This document shows, in pieces, positions 26,650-35,693 of a stretch of 64,000 nt of DNA. This DNA comes from a bacterium. GTDB lineage: Bacteria; Patescibacteriota; Microgenomatia; UBA1406; GWC2-37-13. Each line of letters starts with the position of its first letter. Position 1 is the stretch's first letter. The stretch covers positions 1-64,000 of the forward strand of contig JAKAHA010000002.1 in NCBI GenBank assembly GCA_021825445.1. The letters run 5' to 3'. The notes under the pieces are model-generated. The model was not told the origin of the DNA and did not search any database. It saw nothing but the letters and a program-made list of their open reading frames with translations. The translations under genes and the position numbers were made by a program.

Positions 26650-28863
26650 ATGAAAGAAAGATTAAAAATACTTCTTAATAAATTAAAATCTCACAAAAAA
26701 ATTGTTATTTCCGTTAGTGGACTATTCTTATTATTATTTACTTATTTTTTTATCTTCTATCGCCTTCCTTCCCCTGCTAGTTTAAAAAATTTTAAAGCTA
26801 CAGCTCTTTCGACTCATATTCTTGACCGCAACGGAAAATTGCTTTACCAACTATATTCAAAACAAAAAAGATCTCCAATAAAAATTAATGATCTGCCAAA
26901 ATATGTTGGAAAAGCTTCAATTTCAATAGAAGATAAAAATTTTTATCAACACAATGGGATTTCAATATTTGGAGGAATGCTTCGTGCTGTCAAAGACACT
27001 CTACTTAGACAACAATTACAGGGAGGATCAACAATCACTCAACAGTTAGTTAAGTCCGCTCTTCTCACACCTGAGAGGACAATTCAAAGAAAAGTCCGGG
27101 AAATTGTTCTTGCAATTTGGACAGAAAAAATATTTTCAAAAAATGAAATTCTCGAGCTTTACTTAAACCAAATTCCTTACGGTGGTGCAGTCTATGGAAT
27201 TGAAGAAGCCTCCCAGAGATTCTTTGGTAAACAAGCTAAGAAGCTGACACTGGCAGAATCAGCGTTTTTGGCAGGATTACCTCAAGCGCCTTCGCAATAT
27301 TCTCCGTACAATAATCCTGATTTGGCATTAAAACGCCGTAACGAAGTTTTAAAAGCAATGTTGGAACAAAAATATATTGATAAAAACACTTATGAAAAAG
27401 CGATAAATTCAAGGATTATCGTCAAACCCTTTGAAGAAAAAATTAAAGCACCGCATTTTGTTTTTTACATAAAAAATTTGCTTGAACAAAAATACTCTAC
27501 TGAAGAAATTGAACAAGGCGGACTAAAAATCACAACAACTCTTGATCTGGATATTCAAGAAGAAGCGGAAAAAATTCTTAAGGAAGAAATCGAAAAAGCA
27601 AAAGACCTTGATGTTTCAAATGGTGCAGTTTTGATCACTCGTCCCCCGACTGGCGAAATCTTGGCAATGCTTGGAAGTGTTGATTATTTTGCCACAGGAA
27701 GCGGTACTTTTAATGTTGTCACCTCAGACCGTCAACCAGGAAGCTCGATTAAACCTATTAATTATGCAATTGGAATTGAAAGAAAACTAGTTACAGCGGG
27801 GACTGTCTTTATAGATTCGCCTACCTGTTTTGTAGGAGGAGGTCAGCCAAAAGGTTATTGTCCCGTCAATTATGATGGACAATTTCATGGTCCACAGGCA
27901 TTGCGATTTTCTCTCGGAAATTCTTTTAATATCCCTGCTGTCAAAATGTTAGCACTAAACGGAGTTGCTGATTTTGTAGCTTCAGCCTCAGCTTTTGGTA
28001 TAAATAGTTTCAAGGATCCAAAAAATTATGGACTTTCTTTAACTCTTGGTGGTGGAGAAGTCAAGATGACTGAGATGGCAACAGCATTTTCCAGTTTTGC
28101 TAATCGTGGAGTCGTTAAAGAACTTAATCCAATTTTGAAAATTGAAGATAAATTCGGAAAGACTCTTTATAAATTTGAAAGTCCAAACTTTGTCGCTGAC
28201 ATAAAAAAACCTCTAAATTATCCTAGCTTCTTTTCAATTAAGGGGAAAAGACCACTTTCAGAAGAAACCGCTTTTATAATTTCTCATATTCTCCTTGATG
28301 ATAATGCTCGCTCTCAAGCGTTTGGAGCAGGCTCACTCTTGGCAATTCCTGGAAAGGCTGTCTCAGTCAAGACAGGAACAACCGATGACAAAAGAGACAA
28401 CTGGACGATTGGGTACACTCCAAATTTTTTAACTGCAGTTTGGGTAGGAAATAATGATAATTCACCAATGAATCCTTATCTTGCCTCAGGCGTAACTGGG
28501 GCTGCTCCAGTTTGGAATCGAATTATGAAATATTTATTAAAAAATCAACCTGATCTTTGGCCAATTAGACCTGGAAATGTCATAGGTCAACAGGTGTGTT
28601 GGGATTCTGGCGATCTTATGTCAAAAAAAGAGGATGGAACCGAAAGTTGCGCGCCACGATTTGAATATTTTATAAAAGGAACAGAACCAAAAGAGCCTCA
28701 TATTTTTAAACAAACAATTGCCGTGACAAAAGATGACAAATTGGCGCCTTCTAATTGGCCTGACGTTGAAATGAAAGAAAAAACTTTAATCAAAGATATG
28801 TTTGGACTTTACTGCGTCGACTGTAGTCATGATAAGGAACCATACCAAAATGTTAGACTTTAA
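26650..28863 (+). CDS. Class A penicillin-binding protein (PBP1A-like glycosyltransferase/transpeptidase)
   Basis: 737 residues: one membrane anchor (ISVSGLFLLLFTYFFIFYRL), a GT51 domain with IEDKNFYQHNGIS (catalytic Glu), GGSTITQQLVKSALL, RKVREIVLAIWTEK and LYLNQIPYGGAVYG, then a transpeptidase domain with SxxK (RQPGSSIKPINYAI), SxN (SLGNSFNIP) and KTGTTDD. The C-terminal tail has four Cys (CWDSGDLMS, ESCAPRF, LYCVDCSHD), possibly disulphide-forming outside the cell. It polymerises and cross-links peptidoglycan. It overlaps the next gene by 14 bases. Confidence 0.95.
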   Translation: MKERLKILLNKLKSHKKIVISVSGLFLLLFTYFFIFYRLPSPASLKNFKATALSTHILDRNGKLLYQLYSKQKRSPIKINDLPKYVGKASISIEDKNFYQHNGISIFGGMLRAVKDTLLRQQLQGGSTITQQLVKSALLTPERTIQRKVREIVLAIWTEKIFSKNEILELYLNQIPYGGAVYGIEEASQRFFGKQAKKLTLAESAFLAGLPQAPSQYSPYNNPDLALKRRNEVLKAMLEQKYIDKNTYEKAINSRIIVKPFEEKIKAPHFVFYIKNLLEQKYSTEEIEQGGLKITTTLDLDIQEEAEKILKEEIEKAKDLDVSNGAVLITRPPTGEILAMLGSVDYFATGSGTFNVVTSDRQPGSSIKPINYAIGIERKLVTAGTVFIDSPTCFVGGGQPKGYCPVNYDGQFHGPQALRFSLGNSFNIPAVKMLALNGVADFVASASAFGINSFKDPKNYGLSLTLGGGEVKMTEMATAFSSFANRGVVKELNPILKIEDKFGKTLYKFESPNFVADIKKPLNYPSFFSIKGKRPLSEETAFIISHILLDDNARSQAFGAGSLLAIPGKAVSVKTGTTDDKRDNWTIGYTPNFLTAVWVGNNDNSPMNPYLASGVTGAAPVWNRIMKYLLKNQPDLWPIRPGNVIGQQVCWDSGDLMSKKEDGTESCAPRFEYFIKGTEPKEPHIFKQTIAVTKDDKLAPSNWPDVEMKEKTLIKDMFGLYCVDCSHDKEPYQNVRL

Positions 28864-29233
28864 AAAAATAAAATCCATCGCCATAGTTGGTTTATCTGAC
28901 AACCCTGAACGTCCATCATACAAAGTTGGAAAATATTTATTTGAAAAGGGTTTTAAAATTTTTCCTGTCAATCCGAATATTAATAACTTCTTAGGAATTA
29001 AAAGTTATAAAACTCTTTCTGAAGTAAAAGAAAAAATTGATGTTGTTGATATTTTTCGCAAGTCAGAATTTGTAGGACAAATAGTTGACGAGGCAATCAA
29101 AATTGGTGCCAAAAGTATCTGGATGCAGGAAGGTATCTCCGACGAAGTAGCTGCCACCAAAGCCCGTGCTGCAGGATTAAATGTCGTCATGGATATGTGT
29201 ATGATGAAAGCCTGCAAGAAAGTTCAAAGCTAA
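28850..29233 (+). CDS. CoA-binding domain protein (YccU family)
   Basis: 127 residues from MLDFKKIKSIAIVGLSDNPERPSY. The IAIVGLSDNPERPSYKVGKYL nucleotide-binding start, the FPVNPN strand, DVVDIFRKSE and the KSIWMQEGI and MDMCMMKA motifs are those of stand-alone CoA-binding Rossmann proteins. Its biochemical role is unknown; it may sense CoA or acyl-CoA. The start at 28850 lies within the end of the PBP gene, so it is likely coupled. Confidence 0.85.
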   Translation: MLDFKKIKSIAIVGLSDNPERPSYKVGKYLFEKGFKIFPVNPNINNFLGIKSYKTLSEVKEKIDVVDIFRKSEFVGQIVDEAIKIGAKSIWMQEGISDEVAATKARAAGLNVVMDMCMMKACKKVQS

Positions 29234-29357
29234 AATATCAAACCTCAAAGCCAAGTTTAAATCTTCAAGTTTTTTGTTATTTTTTATTTTTAAATTTTTT
29301 TTGATATTTGATTTTTGATCTTCGGTATTTTCAAATATAAATTTAATTAAAATTCAT

Positions 29358-29387
29358 TTGACATGATATCATCATACTAGTATACTA
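29358..29387 (+). promoter_or_regulatory. trpR promoter with overlapping dyad operator
   Basis: TTGACA (29358-29363), 17 bases, TATACT (29381-29386). The 10-bp palindrome TAGTATACTA (29378-29387) covers the -10 box, and ACTAGT overlaps its left side, recalling the CTAG half-sites of the E. coli trp operator. A second dyad, TGATATCA, lies in the spacer. Autorepression is likely. Confidence 0.65.
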
Positions 29388-29396
29388 CTTACATAT

Positions 29397-29642
29397 ATGA
29401 ATAAGGTAGGGGAGTTGATCGAAGCTTTTTTGAAAAACAAATCAAATAGCGAGATGTTAGATTTCCTAAAAGGAATTCTTACACCACGCGAACTCGACGA
29501 ACTTGTTACTAGATTACAAATTATCAAACTTATAAAAAAAGGCCTCCCCCATCAAGAGATCGCCCGACGTCTTAAAGTCGGCGTCGCAACTGTAACAAGA
29601 GGATCGAGGGAGTTACATCTAGGGAGATTCAAGAAAGTTTAG
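29397..29642 (+). CDS. trpR: Trp-repressor family regulator (TrpR)
   Basis: 81 residues. The second half LIKKGLPHQEIARRLKVGVATVTRGSREL is a TrpR helix-turn-helix; GVATVTRGSREL closely follows the recognition helix of enteric TrpR. The first half has the TPRELDELVTRLQIIK helices that form the tryptophan pocket and dimer. It heads a locus with a Trp-codon leader peptide, trpB and trpS, which supports tryptophan as the ligand. It is somewhat shorter than E. coli TrpR (108). Confidence 0.85.
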   Translation: MNKVGELIEAFLKNKSNSEMLDFLKGILTPRELDELVTRLQIIKLIKKGLPHQEIARRLKVGVATVTRGSRELHLGRFKKV

Positions 29643-29645
29643 CAA

Positions 29646-29745
29646 TTGTCATTCCCGTGGAGGCGGGAATCCAGGAACATGGATCCCCGTTCCATGCCCG
29701 CAATGCTTCGCAATGCGTGGCAGGCGGGTTCACGGGGATGACAAA
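29646..29745. repeat. Composite palindromic element (TTGTCATTCCC type) with nested insert
   Basis: Two hairpins form the element: TCATTCCCG...CGGGAATCCAGG on the left and GGATCCCCGT...ACGGGGATGACAA on the right. The outer ends TTGTCATTCCCGTG and CACGGGGATGACAA are inverted repeats. The loop of the right hairpin carries a 34-base palindrome (29695-29728) also found in the tRNA region at 55.7 kb. Confidence 0.85.
29695..29728. mobile_element. Nested GC-rich palindromic insert, copy 1
   Basis: Begins TGCCCGCAATGC and ends GCGTGGCAGGCGGG. It shares both ends with the 45-base insert at 55698-55742. Its neighbours pair with each other across it, showing it was added to an older hairpin. Confidence 0.65.
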
Positions 29746-29753
29746 TAATTACT

Positions 29754-29801
29754 ATGAATAACAAATACAACAAAAATTGGTGGACGAGCAACCTCTGGTG
29801 A
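29754..29801 (+). CDS. trpL: Trp leader peptide MNNKYNKNWWTSNLW
   Basis: A 15-codon open frame with tandem TGG TGG (29778-29783) and a third TGG (29796-29798) directly before the TGA. Three Trp in 15 codons just upstream of a terminator and of trpB is the hallmark of a tryptophan attenuator. The stop codon overlaps the left arm of the antiterminator, so a ribosome finishing the peptide would mask that arm, while one stalled at WW would leave it free. Confidence 0.85.
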   Translation: MNNKYNKNWWTSNLW

Positions 29802-29852
29802 AGCAGAAGACTTTTTTGATGGTCAAACCTCTGCTTCAAGCGGAGGTTTTTT
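29799..29852 (+). terminator. trp attenuator: antiterminator and terminator hairpins
   Basis: TGAAGCAGA (29799-29807) is exactly complementary to TCTGCTTCA (29830-29838), giving the antiterminator. AACCTCTGC (29826-29834) pairs with GCGGAGGTT (29840-29848, one G-T pair), loop TTCAA, followed by a run of six T: the intrinsic terminator. The two structures share bases and exclude each other. Confidence 0.85.
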
Positions 29853-29921
29853 CTTTGCCTCGACGAAGCTTTAGCGAAGTCGGGTTTGATAAATATTATT
29901 AATTTTCAATTTTACAAAACT

Positions 29922-31229
29922 ATGAATCACACAAATTTTGCACTTAATGAATCCGAGATTCCAAAATATTATTTAAATATCTCTTATTATCTAAAAAAAT
30001 ATTTAGGTAAATTACCTGATCCGCCACTTAACCCAATGACAAAACAACCGGCAGGTCCCGCTGATTTATCAGCTATTTTTCCAATGGAACTAATTAAACA
30101 AGAAGTATCTCTTGAAGAAAAAATAGAAATTCCCGAAGAAGTCAGAGATATTTACAAAATGTATCGACCTACTCCTCTCATTCGAGCCTATCGTTTGGAA
30201 AAATTTCTTGATACCCCGGCTCATATTTATTATAAGTATGAAGGTGCATCTCCAACTGGTGCACATAAGCTTAATACAACAATAGCTCAAGCTTATTACA
30301 ACAAAAAGGAAGGAGTGAAGACTTTGATTGCCGAAACCGGTGCAGGACAGTTTGGATCGGCTTTGAGTTTGGCATGTAACTTTTTTGGCTTAAAGTGTCA
30401 AATATTTATGGTTCGCGTCTCTTATGATCAAAAACCATATCGAAAAACTGTTATGCAGTTGTACGGGGCAGATGTGACAGCCAGTCCATCAAATAAAACC
30501 GAGTTTGGAAAAAAAATTTTGGCTGGTAATCCAAGTCATTCCGGATCCTTAGGGATTGCCATCAGCGAGGCTCTTGAAACAGTCGTTAAAACTCAAGGCT
30601 CAAAATATTCTCTCGGGAGTGTTTTAAATCATGTATTACTTCATCAAACAGTTATTGGCTTGGAAGCAAAAAAACAGATGGAAAAAGCAGAAGAATATCC
30701 AGATGTCGTCATCGGTTGCGTTGGAGGCGGGAGCAATTTTGCCGGGATTGCTTTTCCGTTTATCGCCGATAAATTAAAGAATAAAAATAAGACAAGATTT
30801 ATGGGGGTTGAACCATCATCTTGTCCATCGCTTACCAAAGGTAAATATGAATATGATTTTGGAGATACTGCCCAAATGACACCTCTTCTTAAAATGCATA
30901 CACTGGGAAGCGGATTTGTACCATCGCCAATTCACGCCGGAGGCTTGAGGTATCACGGTATGGCCCCGCAGATTTCGTTTTTGTACAACGAAAAATTGAT
31001 TGAGGCAGTTGCTTATGATCAAAATTCAGTTTTCCAAGCCGGTGTTGATTTTGCCAGGACTGAGGGGATAATCCCCGCCCCAGAGTCGACCCATGCCATA
31101 AAAGCGGCGATAGTCGAGGCAATCACCGCCAAAAAAGAGGAAAAGAAAAAAGTGATACTTTTTAACCTTTCAGGTCATGGACTCTTAGATTTAAATGGAT
31201 ATGATAAGTTTTTGCACAACCAATTATAA
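29922..31229 (+). CDS. trpB: Tryptophan synthase beta chain, TrpB2-type
   Basis: 435 residues. The PLP Lys lies in [40 protein letters not shown] and the C-terminal [10 protein letters not shown] are diagnostic. The long N-terminal region ([26 protein letters not shown]) marks the TrpB2 subgroup, which works without a tightly bound alpha subunit. No trpA or other trp genes are nearby, so it probably makes tryptophan from serine and scavenged indole. It is expressed behind the Trp attenuator. The start is the ATG after the leader; an upstream start at 29886 is unlikely. Confidence 0.93.
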   Translation: MNHTNFALNESEIPKYYLNISYYLKKYLGKLPDPPLNPMTKQPAGPADLSAIFPMELIKQEVSLEEKIEIPEEVRDIYKMYRPTPLIRAYRLEKFLDTPAHIYYKYEGASPTGAHKLNTTIAQAYYNKKEGVKTLIAETGAGQFGSALSLACNFFGLKCQIFMVRVSYDQKPYRKTVMQLYGADVTASPSNKTEFGKKILAGNPSHSGSLGIAISEALETVVKTQGSKYSLGSVLNHVLLHQTVIGLEAKKQMEKAEEYPDVVIGCVGGGSNFAGIAFPFIADKLKNKNKTRFMGVEPSSCPSLTKGKYEYDFGDTAQMTPLLKMHTLGSGFVPSPIHAGGLRYHGMAPQISFLYNEKLIEAVAYDQNSVFQAGVDFARTEGIIPAPESTHAIKAAIVEAITAKKEEKKKVILFNLSGHGLLDLNGYDKFLHNQL

Positions 31230-31235
31230 GAAAGT

Positions 31236-31324
31236 TTGTCATTCCCGCGGAGGCGGGAATCCAGTCGATAATTACATTATAAATGTGATATTAGTCTGGA
31301 TCCCCTTCTTCAAGGGGATGGCAA
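31236..31324. repeat. Palindromic element (TTGTCATTCCC type) between trpB and trpS
   Basis: Left hairpin TTGTCATTCCCGCGGAGG then CGGGAATCCAG, a ~40-base AT-rich middle, right hairpin GGATCCCCTTCTTCAAGGGG then ATGGCAA. Same layout as the copies at 29646, 33400 and 38242. Confidence 0.85.
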
Positions 31325-31346
31325 AGAAATATAAATTATTAGTTGC

Positions 31347-31352
31347 TATAAT
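31347..31352 (+). promoter_or_regulatory. Extended -10 element for leaderless trpS
   Basis: TTGCTATAAT gives an extended TGn-TATAAT box, eight bases before the ATG at 31361. Confidence 0.55.
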
Positions 31353-31360
31353 AAATAGAT

Positions 31361-32362
31361 ATGAAAAAAAGAATTTTGACGGGAGATACACCTACAGGAA
31401 GATTACATATTGGGCATTTCGTTGGATCGCTTGAAAACAGAATAAAACTCCAACACGAATACGATACTTTTATAATTCTTGCGAATGTTCATGCGTATGC
31501 AAATTATTTTGACAAGTCAGAATTGATAAATGACAACGTATATAATGTTTTTCTTGACAATCTAGCAGTAGGAATTGATCCAAATATAGCTACAATTTTT
31601 TTAGAATCAGGAGTTCCTGAGCTTTTTGAACTTTATAGTTTTTTTTTAACGATGGTAAAACACTCAAGAGTAATTCGAAATCCTTCCGTTAAAGACGAAA
31701 TTAAATATAAAAAACTTGATCCATCAATTGCCTTTGTTGTTTATCCAATACTTCAAGCAGCAGATATCTTGGGATTTAATGCCGATCTAGTACCTGTTGG
31801 CGAAGATCAATTGCCAGTTGTTGAACAAACAAGAGAAATTGCTCGAGAATTTAATAAGACTTACGGTGAAACTTTTGTAATTCCTGAGGGAAAAGTTGGA
31901 CGAGTAAAAAGACTTGTAGGAACTGATGGAAAAATGAAGATGAGTAAAAGCGGATCAAATGCTATTTTACTTTCTGATGATGAAGAAATACTTCGAAAAA
32001 AAATCAAAAGTCTTTACACCGACCCCAATAGAATTCATGTAACAGATCCTGGAAAAGTTGAAGGTAATCCTGCTTTTATTTATCACGATGCTTTTAATCC
32101 AAATAAAGAAGAAGTGGAAGATCTAAAATCGAGATACCTTTTGGGAAAAGTCAGCGACGTAGAAGTAAAAGAAAAACTATTTATTGCATTAAATAATTTT
32201 CTGACGCCAATTCGTGAAAAAAGAAAATATTACGAAGATCATCCACAAATTGCAAAAGAAATATTAATTGAAGGAACAAAAAAAGCGAGAAAGGTTGTTA
32301 TAGAAACGATTGAAAAATTTCGAGAAAAAACTAAGCTGAATAGCTTGATAGAAATAAAATAA
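31361..32362 (+). CDS. trpS: Tryptophanyl-tRNA synthetase
   Basis: 333 residues. [18 protein letters not shown] (HIGH-like), [18 protein letters not shown] (Trp-specific DxVPVGxDQ) and [13 protein letters not shown] (KMSKS) identify TrpRS. It charges tRNA-Trp, whose aminoacylation level sets the attenuator upstream of trpB, so the trp locus encodes repressor, sensor peptide, biosynthetic enzyme and charging enzyme together. It has its own promoter. Confidence 0.96.
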   Translation: MKKRILTGDTPTGRLHIGHFVGSLENRIKLQHEYDTFIILANVHAYANYFDKSELINDNVYNVFLDNLAVGIDPNIATIFLESGVPELFELYSFFLTMVKHSRVIRNPSVKDEIKYKKLDPSIAFVVYPILQAADILGFNADLVPVGEDQLPVVEQTREIAREFNKTYGETFVIPEGKVGRVKRLVGTDGKMKMSKSGSNAILLSDDEEILRKKIKSLYTDPNRIHVTDPGKVEGNPAFIYHDAFNPNKEEVEDLKSRYLLGKVSDVEVKEKLFIALNNFLTPIREKRKYYEDHPQIAKEILIEGTKKARKVVIETIEKFREKTKLNSLIEIK

Positions 32363-32389
32363 AAAAAATGGGTCTTTTATAGTTTATCT

Positions 32390-32611
32390 ATGGAAGTATT
32401 AATCTGCAGCAAATGTGAGGCTGAAATTCCGGCAGAGGGAGTTGGAAATGCAAACACTCTGCTTCAATTTTTACGGGTCATTCAACATTTAAAGGGTGCT
32501 CCTCATTATTTTAAAAGACCAGTTCATTTATTAACTGAAACTGATGGGTTAAAAGAATTATTTTGTGAGGAAAATAAGCCACGCAGCGTCATAGTTTTTG
32601 AGAGAAAATAA
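32390..32611 (+). CDS. Small orphan protein with N-terminal CxxC, 73 residues
   Basis: Not recognised. It begins MEVLICSKCEAEIPAEG; the single CSKC pair plus a later Cys (LFCEENKPR) could hold a metal, but a second complete knuckle is absent. TATAGT six bases before its ATG suggests independent leaderless transcription, just behind trpS. Confidence 0.6.
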   Translation: MEVLICSKCEAEIPAEGVGNANTLLQFLRVIQHLKGAPHYFKRPVHLLTETDGLKELFCEENKPRSVIVFERK

Positions 32612-32667
32612 ATTATCAGTCTTTTGAGGCTAAATACTACATTATAATGTTATAATGTAGTGAAAGT

Positions 32668-33279
32668 TTAAACTCCAAGAATTTTTTCAATTTCTGAAAT
32701 TGCCTTATCTTTATTTTTCATGTCAAACCACACCGTTTGCCAGCCGTGTTTTTTTGCACCTTCAATATTTTCTTCCAAATCATCAATAAATAAAATTTCT
32801 TCTGCTTTAACTCTGGCTTTTTCGGTAGCAATCATATAAATTTCTTTTTCTGGTTTTTGATAACCAGTTGAACACGAAGAGATAATGGCGTGATAATCGT
32901 GATTGGGTATCTTTCCCTTTTCTATTGATTTTTCGACCATCCCTAGATAATGATTGGTCAAAAGCCCTATTTTATATTTATTAATTTTTTTTAATTTGCT
33001 TATTATTTTGTGAATCTTTTTTTGAGGAGTGCAACTACCAACCCAACTATCGGCAAAATCGTGAGATTCGGCATTTAAAAGCTGAAATCTTTTGATTGCT
33101 TTTTTCCATAGTTCATCGGCTGTCATTTTTCCCCGAGTCATATCATCTTCATGCTCCATCCAAAAATCCATAAACTTAGCTGGATCAATACTAAATTTCT
33201 TCGTCGTCTCATCAAATGAAGCTGCATATTCATTTAAAACATTCCCAACATCAAAATATATAAATTTAATTTGTTTCAC
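32668..33279 (-). CDS. HAD-superfamily hydrolase (subfamily IA-like)
   Basis: 203 residues. Motif I is FIYFDVGNVLN (nucleophile Asp, with Gly-Asn in place of the second Asp, as in epoxide-hydrolase/YihX-type HADs), motif II LLTNHY, motif III Lys in GYQKPEKEIY, motif IV LFIDDLEENIEGA. It is probably a small-molecule phosphatase; the substrate is unknown. The GTG at 33279 is chosen since TATAAT (33286-33291 on the minus strand) lies six bases upstream. Confidence 0.82.
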   Translation of the reverse strand: MKQIKFIYFDVGNVLNEYAASFDETTKKFSIDPAKFMDFWMEHEDDMTRGKMTADELWKKAIKRFQLLNAESHDFADSWVGSCTPQKKIHKIISKLKKINKYKIGLLTNHYLGMVEKSIEKGKIPNHDYHAIISSCSTGYQKPEKEIYMIATEKARVKAEEILFIDDLEENIEGAKKHGWQTVWFDMKNKDKAISEIEKILGV

Positions 33280-33399
33280 AAATTTATTATACCAAGTAAC
33301 CAATTAACCCATAACTCATAACCGACAAATATTTATCCCTTGCTTTTCAAAAAATTCTATTTTATGATTATTGGTGAACAATTGTTTACATAAAGGATG

Positions 33400-33465
33400 T
33401 TGTCATCCCCGTGAAGACGGGGATCCAGCGCATTATTATATACTCCCTCTTTCGAGGGAATGACA
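33400..33465. repeat. Palindromic element (TTGTCATCCCC type) upstream of rarA
   Basis: Left hairpin TGTCATCCCCGTGAAGACGG then GGATCCAG, right hairpin CCCTCTTTCGAGGG then AATGACA. Same family as the other copies, with a short centre. Confidence 0.85.
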
Positions 33466-33531
33466 TACATTTGTTATTTGTGATTTGAGGTTTTATTAGG
33501 AATTAGTAATTAGAAATTAGTAATTTTATCC

Positions 33532-34740
33532 ATGGATATTCCACTTGCAGAGCGGCTTCGCCCGCAATCTCTTGATGAATTTGTTGGGCAAGTTCATCTG
33601 GTTGGAATTGGTAAACCGATCCGCCGAATGATCGAAAACAAAAAAGTGATCTCTATGGTCTTTTGGGGGCCTCCTGGGACGGGAAAAACAACTCTTGCCA
33701 GAATCATTGCTAAATATATCGAAGCCAATTTTATCCCATTTTCGGCGGTCGCCGGAGGTGGAGTTGCCGAGGTCCGTAAAATTATTGCCGAGGCCAAAAA
33801 AAATTATGGACTTTTTCAAAAAACAACCGTCCTTTTTGTTGATGAAATTCATCGTTTTAATAAAGCCCAACAAGATGCTTTTCTCCCTTACGTTGAAGAT
33901 GGAACAATAACACTGATTGGAGCAACGACAGAGAACCCGGGATTTGAAGTGATTGCCCCTTTGGTTTCACGCAGTCAGATCTACGTTCTTTATTCTTTGA
34001 CTGAAGAAGAAATAAAAACCATTGTTTCACGGGCAATAAAATTTTATTCAAAACATAAATTTGATAAAGCTGCCATTGAACATATTATAAAAAATTCTAA
34101 CGGTGATGGAAGAACCGCAATTAACGCTGTAGAACTCGCCGCCTCACTTTCCAAAAAAATAACACTTAAAGTTGCCGAAGTTGCAGTGCAGAGAAAAGCA
34201 ATCTTTTACGACAAAAAAGGTGACTGGCATTATGATGCGATTTCCGCTTTTATCAAATCGATGAGGGGGTCAAATCCTGATGCTACTCTTCATTATTTAG
34301 CTCGAATGATCAAAGCCGGAGAAGACCCTATTTTTATCGCCCGTCGTTTGGTTATCTTTGCGTCTGAGGACGTTGGTAATGCACAGCCAACCGCATTAGT
34401 GTTGGCGACATCCGCCATGCAGGCAGCCCATATGATCGGCTGGCCCGAAGCCGGTCTGATATTGGCACAAACTGCAACATATCTTGCCACCGCAAAAAAA
34501 TCTATCGCCTCAACAAACGGGATCATGGCAGCCATGGGAGATATCGACGAAAAAAATCTTGATCCAATCCCTCTTCATCTTCGCAATGCTCCAAATAAAC
34601 TTATGAAGTCTTTGGGATTTGGTCAAGGTCATGTTCGCTATCCCTGGAAAGTCGAACGCGAAACTGGAAGAAAGATTGTTCAAGAATACATGCCAAAAAA
34701 TTTAAAAGGGAAAAAATATTACGTAGTTGATTGGAAATAA
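33532..34740 (+). CDS. rarA: Replication-associated recombination protein A (RarA/MgsA)
   Basis: 402 residues. An AAA+ clamp-loader-like ATPase starting PLAERLRPQSLDEFVGQVHL, with Walker A WGPPGTGKTTLAR, Walker B LFVDEIHRFNKAQQDAFLP, sensor 1 GATTENP and a C-terminal tetramerisation domain (MRGSNPDATLHYLARM, GEDPIFIARRLVIFASEDVG). It acts at stalled replication forks. Its 3' end overlaps the convergent prenyl synthase gene by 22 bases. Codon use looks slightly more GC-rich than its neighbours. Confidence 0.95.
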   Translation: MDIPLAERLRPQSLDEFVGQVHLVGIGKPIRRMIENKKVISMVFWGPPGTGKTTLARIIAKYIEANFIPFSAVAGGGVAEVRKIIAEAKKNYGLFQKTTVLFVDEIHRFNKAQQDAFLPYVEDGTITLIGATTENPGFEVIAPLVSRSQIYVLYSLTEEEIKTIVSRAIKFYSKHKFDKAAIEHIIKNSNGDGRTAINAVELAASLSKKITLKVAEVAVQRKAIFYDKKGDWHYDAISAFIKSMRGSNPDATLHYLARMIKAGEDPIFIARRLVIFASEDVGNAQPTALVLATSAMQAAHMIGWPEAGLILAQTATYLATAKKSIASTNGIMAAMGDIDEKNLDPIPLHLRNAPNKLMKSLGFGQGHVRYPWKVERETGRKIVQEYMPKNLKGKKYYVVDWK

Positions 34741-35693
34741 ACTAGAATCTCTCTTATCAATTTTGTTAAATCACTATCAATGATATCTTGAAATAATTTT
34801 TTTTCTAATTCTTTTGATTCGCTCAATATTTTATCTTTTATTTCCTTGTCAATTTTGTAATTTATTAAAGTCTGTTTAAACCAAACCAAATCGCCTTCTT
34901 TCAAAGTTGATTTTCCAAAGAAAGAACAAAAACGTTCTTTCTCTATATTGTTAGCTTTTTCTAAAAAAATTTGAATAATCAAAGTGTTTTTTCCCTCCCT
35001 TATATCAGAATCTGTTGGTTTTCCTAAACTTTTTTCATCAGCAAATGTTCCGTCATAATCGTCTTTTATCTGAAATAAAATTCCTGTTTTTCTTAAAATT
35101 TCTTCCCATTTTTTTATTTCACTCTTTTCAACTTTAGCCAAACTAAGTGCAATAATTGCCGGCTTAACAAAAGTATAACGTGCAGTTTTAAGCTCCATGA
35201 TTTTATCAACATCATCAATTTTGACCGTATCTAAATATTCACCAACTAAAAGTTCTTGTTTAAATTCATTGTATAAATTAATAATATTCAAATCATTTAT
35301 TTCTTGATTAAATATTTCATCAGCTAACATTAAGCTCAAATCACCCGCCAAAATTGCGGTTGAGAGATTGTATCTTTTGTGAACGGTCGGTTTTCTTCTC
35401 CTTAAATCGGAGACGTCAATAATATCATCATGAATCAAAGCAAAACTATGAAATAGTTCAAAGATAAACGAAAGTTTTAAAGCTTTTGCTGAATTTTGAG
35501 AAGTGTAACTTAAAAAAGCATGATAAAAAATTGCCGGTCGCAATCGTTTACCGCCATTATTAATAAATTCTTGTATTATTTTTACTAAATCGACTGCTTT
35601 ATTATCAATTTTCTCAAATAAAAATATTTTTCTACTTAAATATAAATTAATTTCTTTATCAAATATTTTTTTAAAATCTGTAAGTATTTTCAT
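34719..35693 (-). CDS. Trans-polyprenyl diphosphate synthase (farnesyl/geranylgeranyl type)
   Basis: 324 residues. The first aspartate-rich motif is FALIHDDIIDVSDLRRRKPTVH (DDxxD). The second reads QIKDDYDG (DDxxD variant), and GGKRLRPAI begins the fold. It condenses IPP with allylic diphosphates, providing the short-chain primer for UppS. Product length cannot be deduced reliably. Its ATG overlaps the uppS stop (ATGA), the last gene of the mevalonate cluster. Confidence 0.9.
   Translation of the reverse strand: MKILTDFKKIFDKEINLYLSRKIFLFEKIDNKAVDLVKIIQEFINNGGKRLRPAIFYHAFLSYTSQNSAKALKLSFIFELFHSFALIHDDIIDVSDLRRRKPTVHKRYNLSTAILAGDLSLMLADEIFNQEINDLNIINLYNEFKQELLVGEYLDTVKIDDVDKIMELKTARYTFVKPAIIALSLAKVEKSEIKKWEEILRKTGILFQIKDDYDGTFADEKSLGKPTDSDIREGKNTLIIQIFLEKANNIEKERFCSFFGKSTLKEGDLVWFKQTLINYKIDKEIKDKILSESKELEKKLFQDIIDSDLTKLIREILVYFQSTT

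Noticed and set aside
29646..29745. Possible CRISPR-like repeat array from the repeated TCATTCCC units
   Set aside because: The units are inverted hairpin pairs, dispersed singly through the window, without regular spacers or cas genes.
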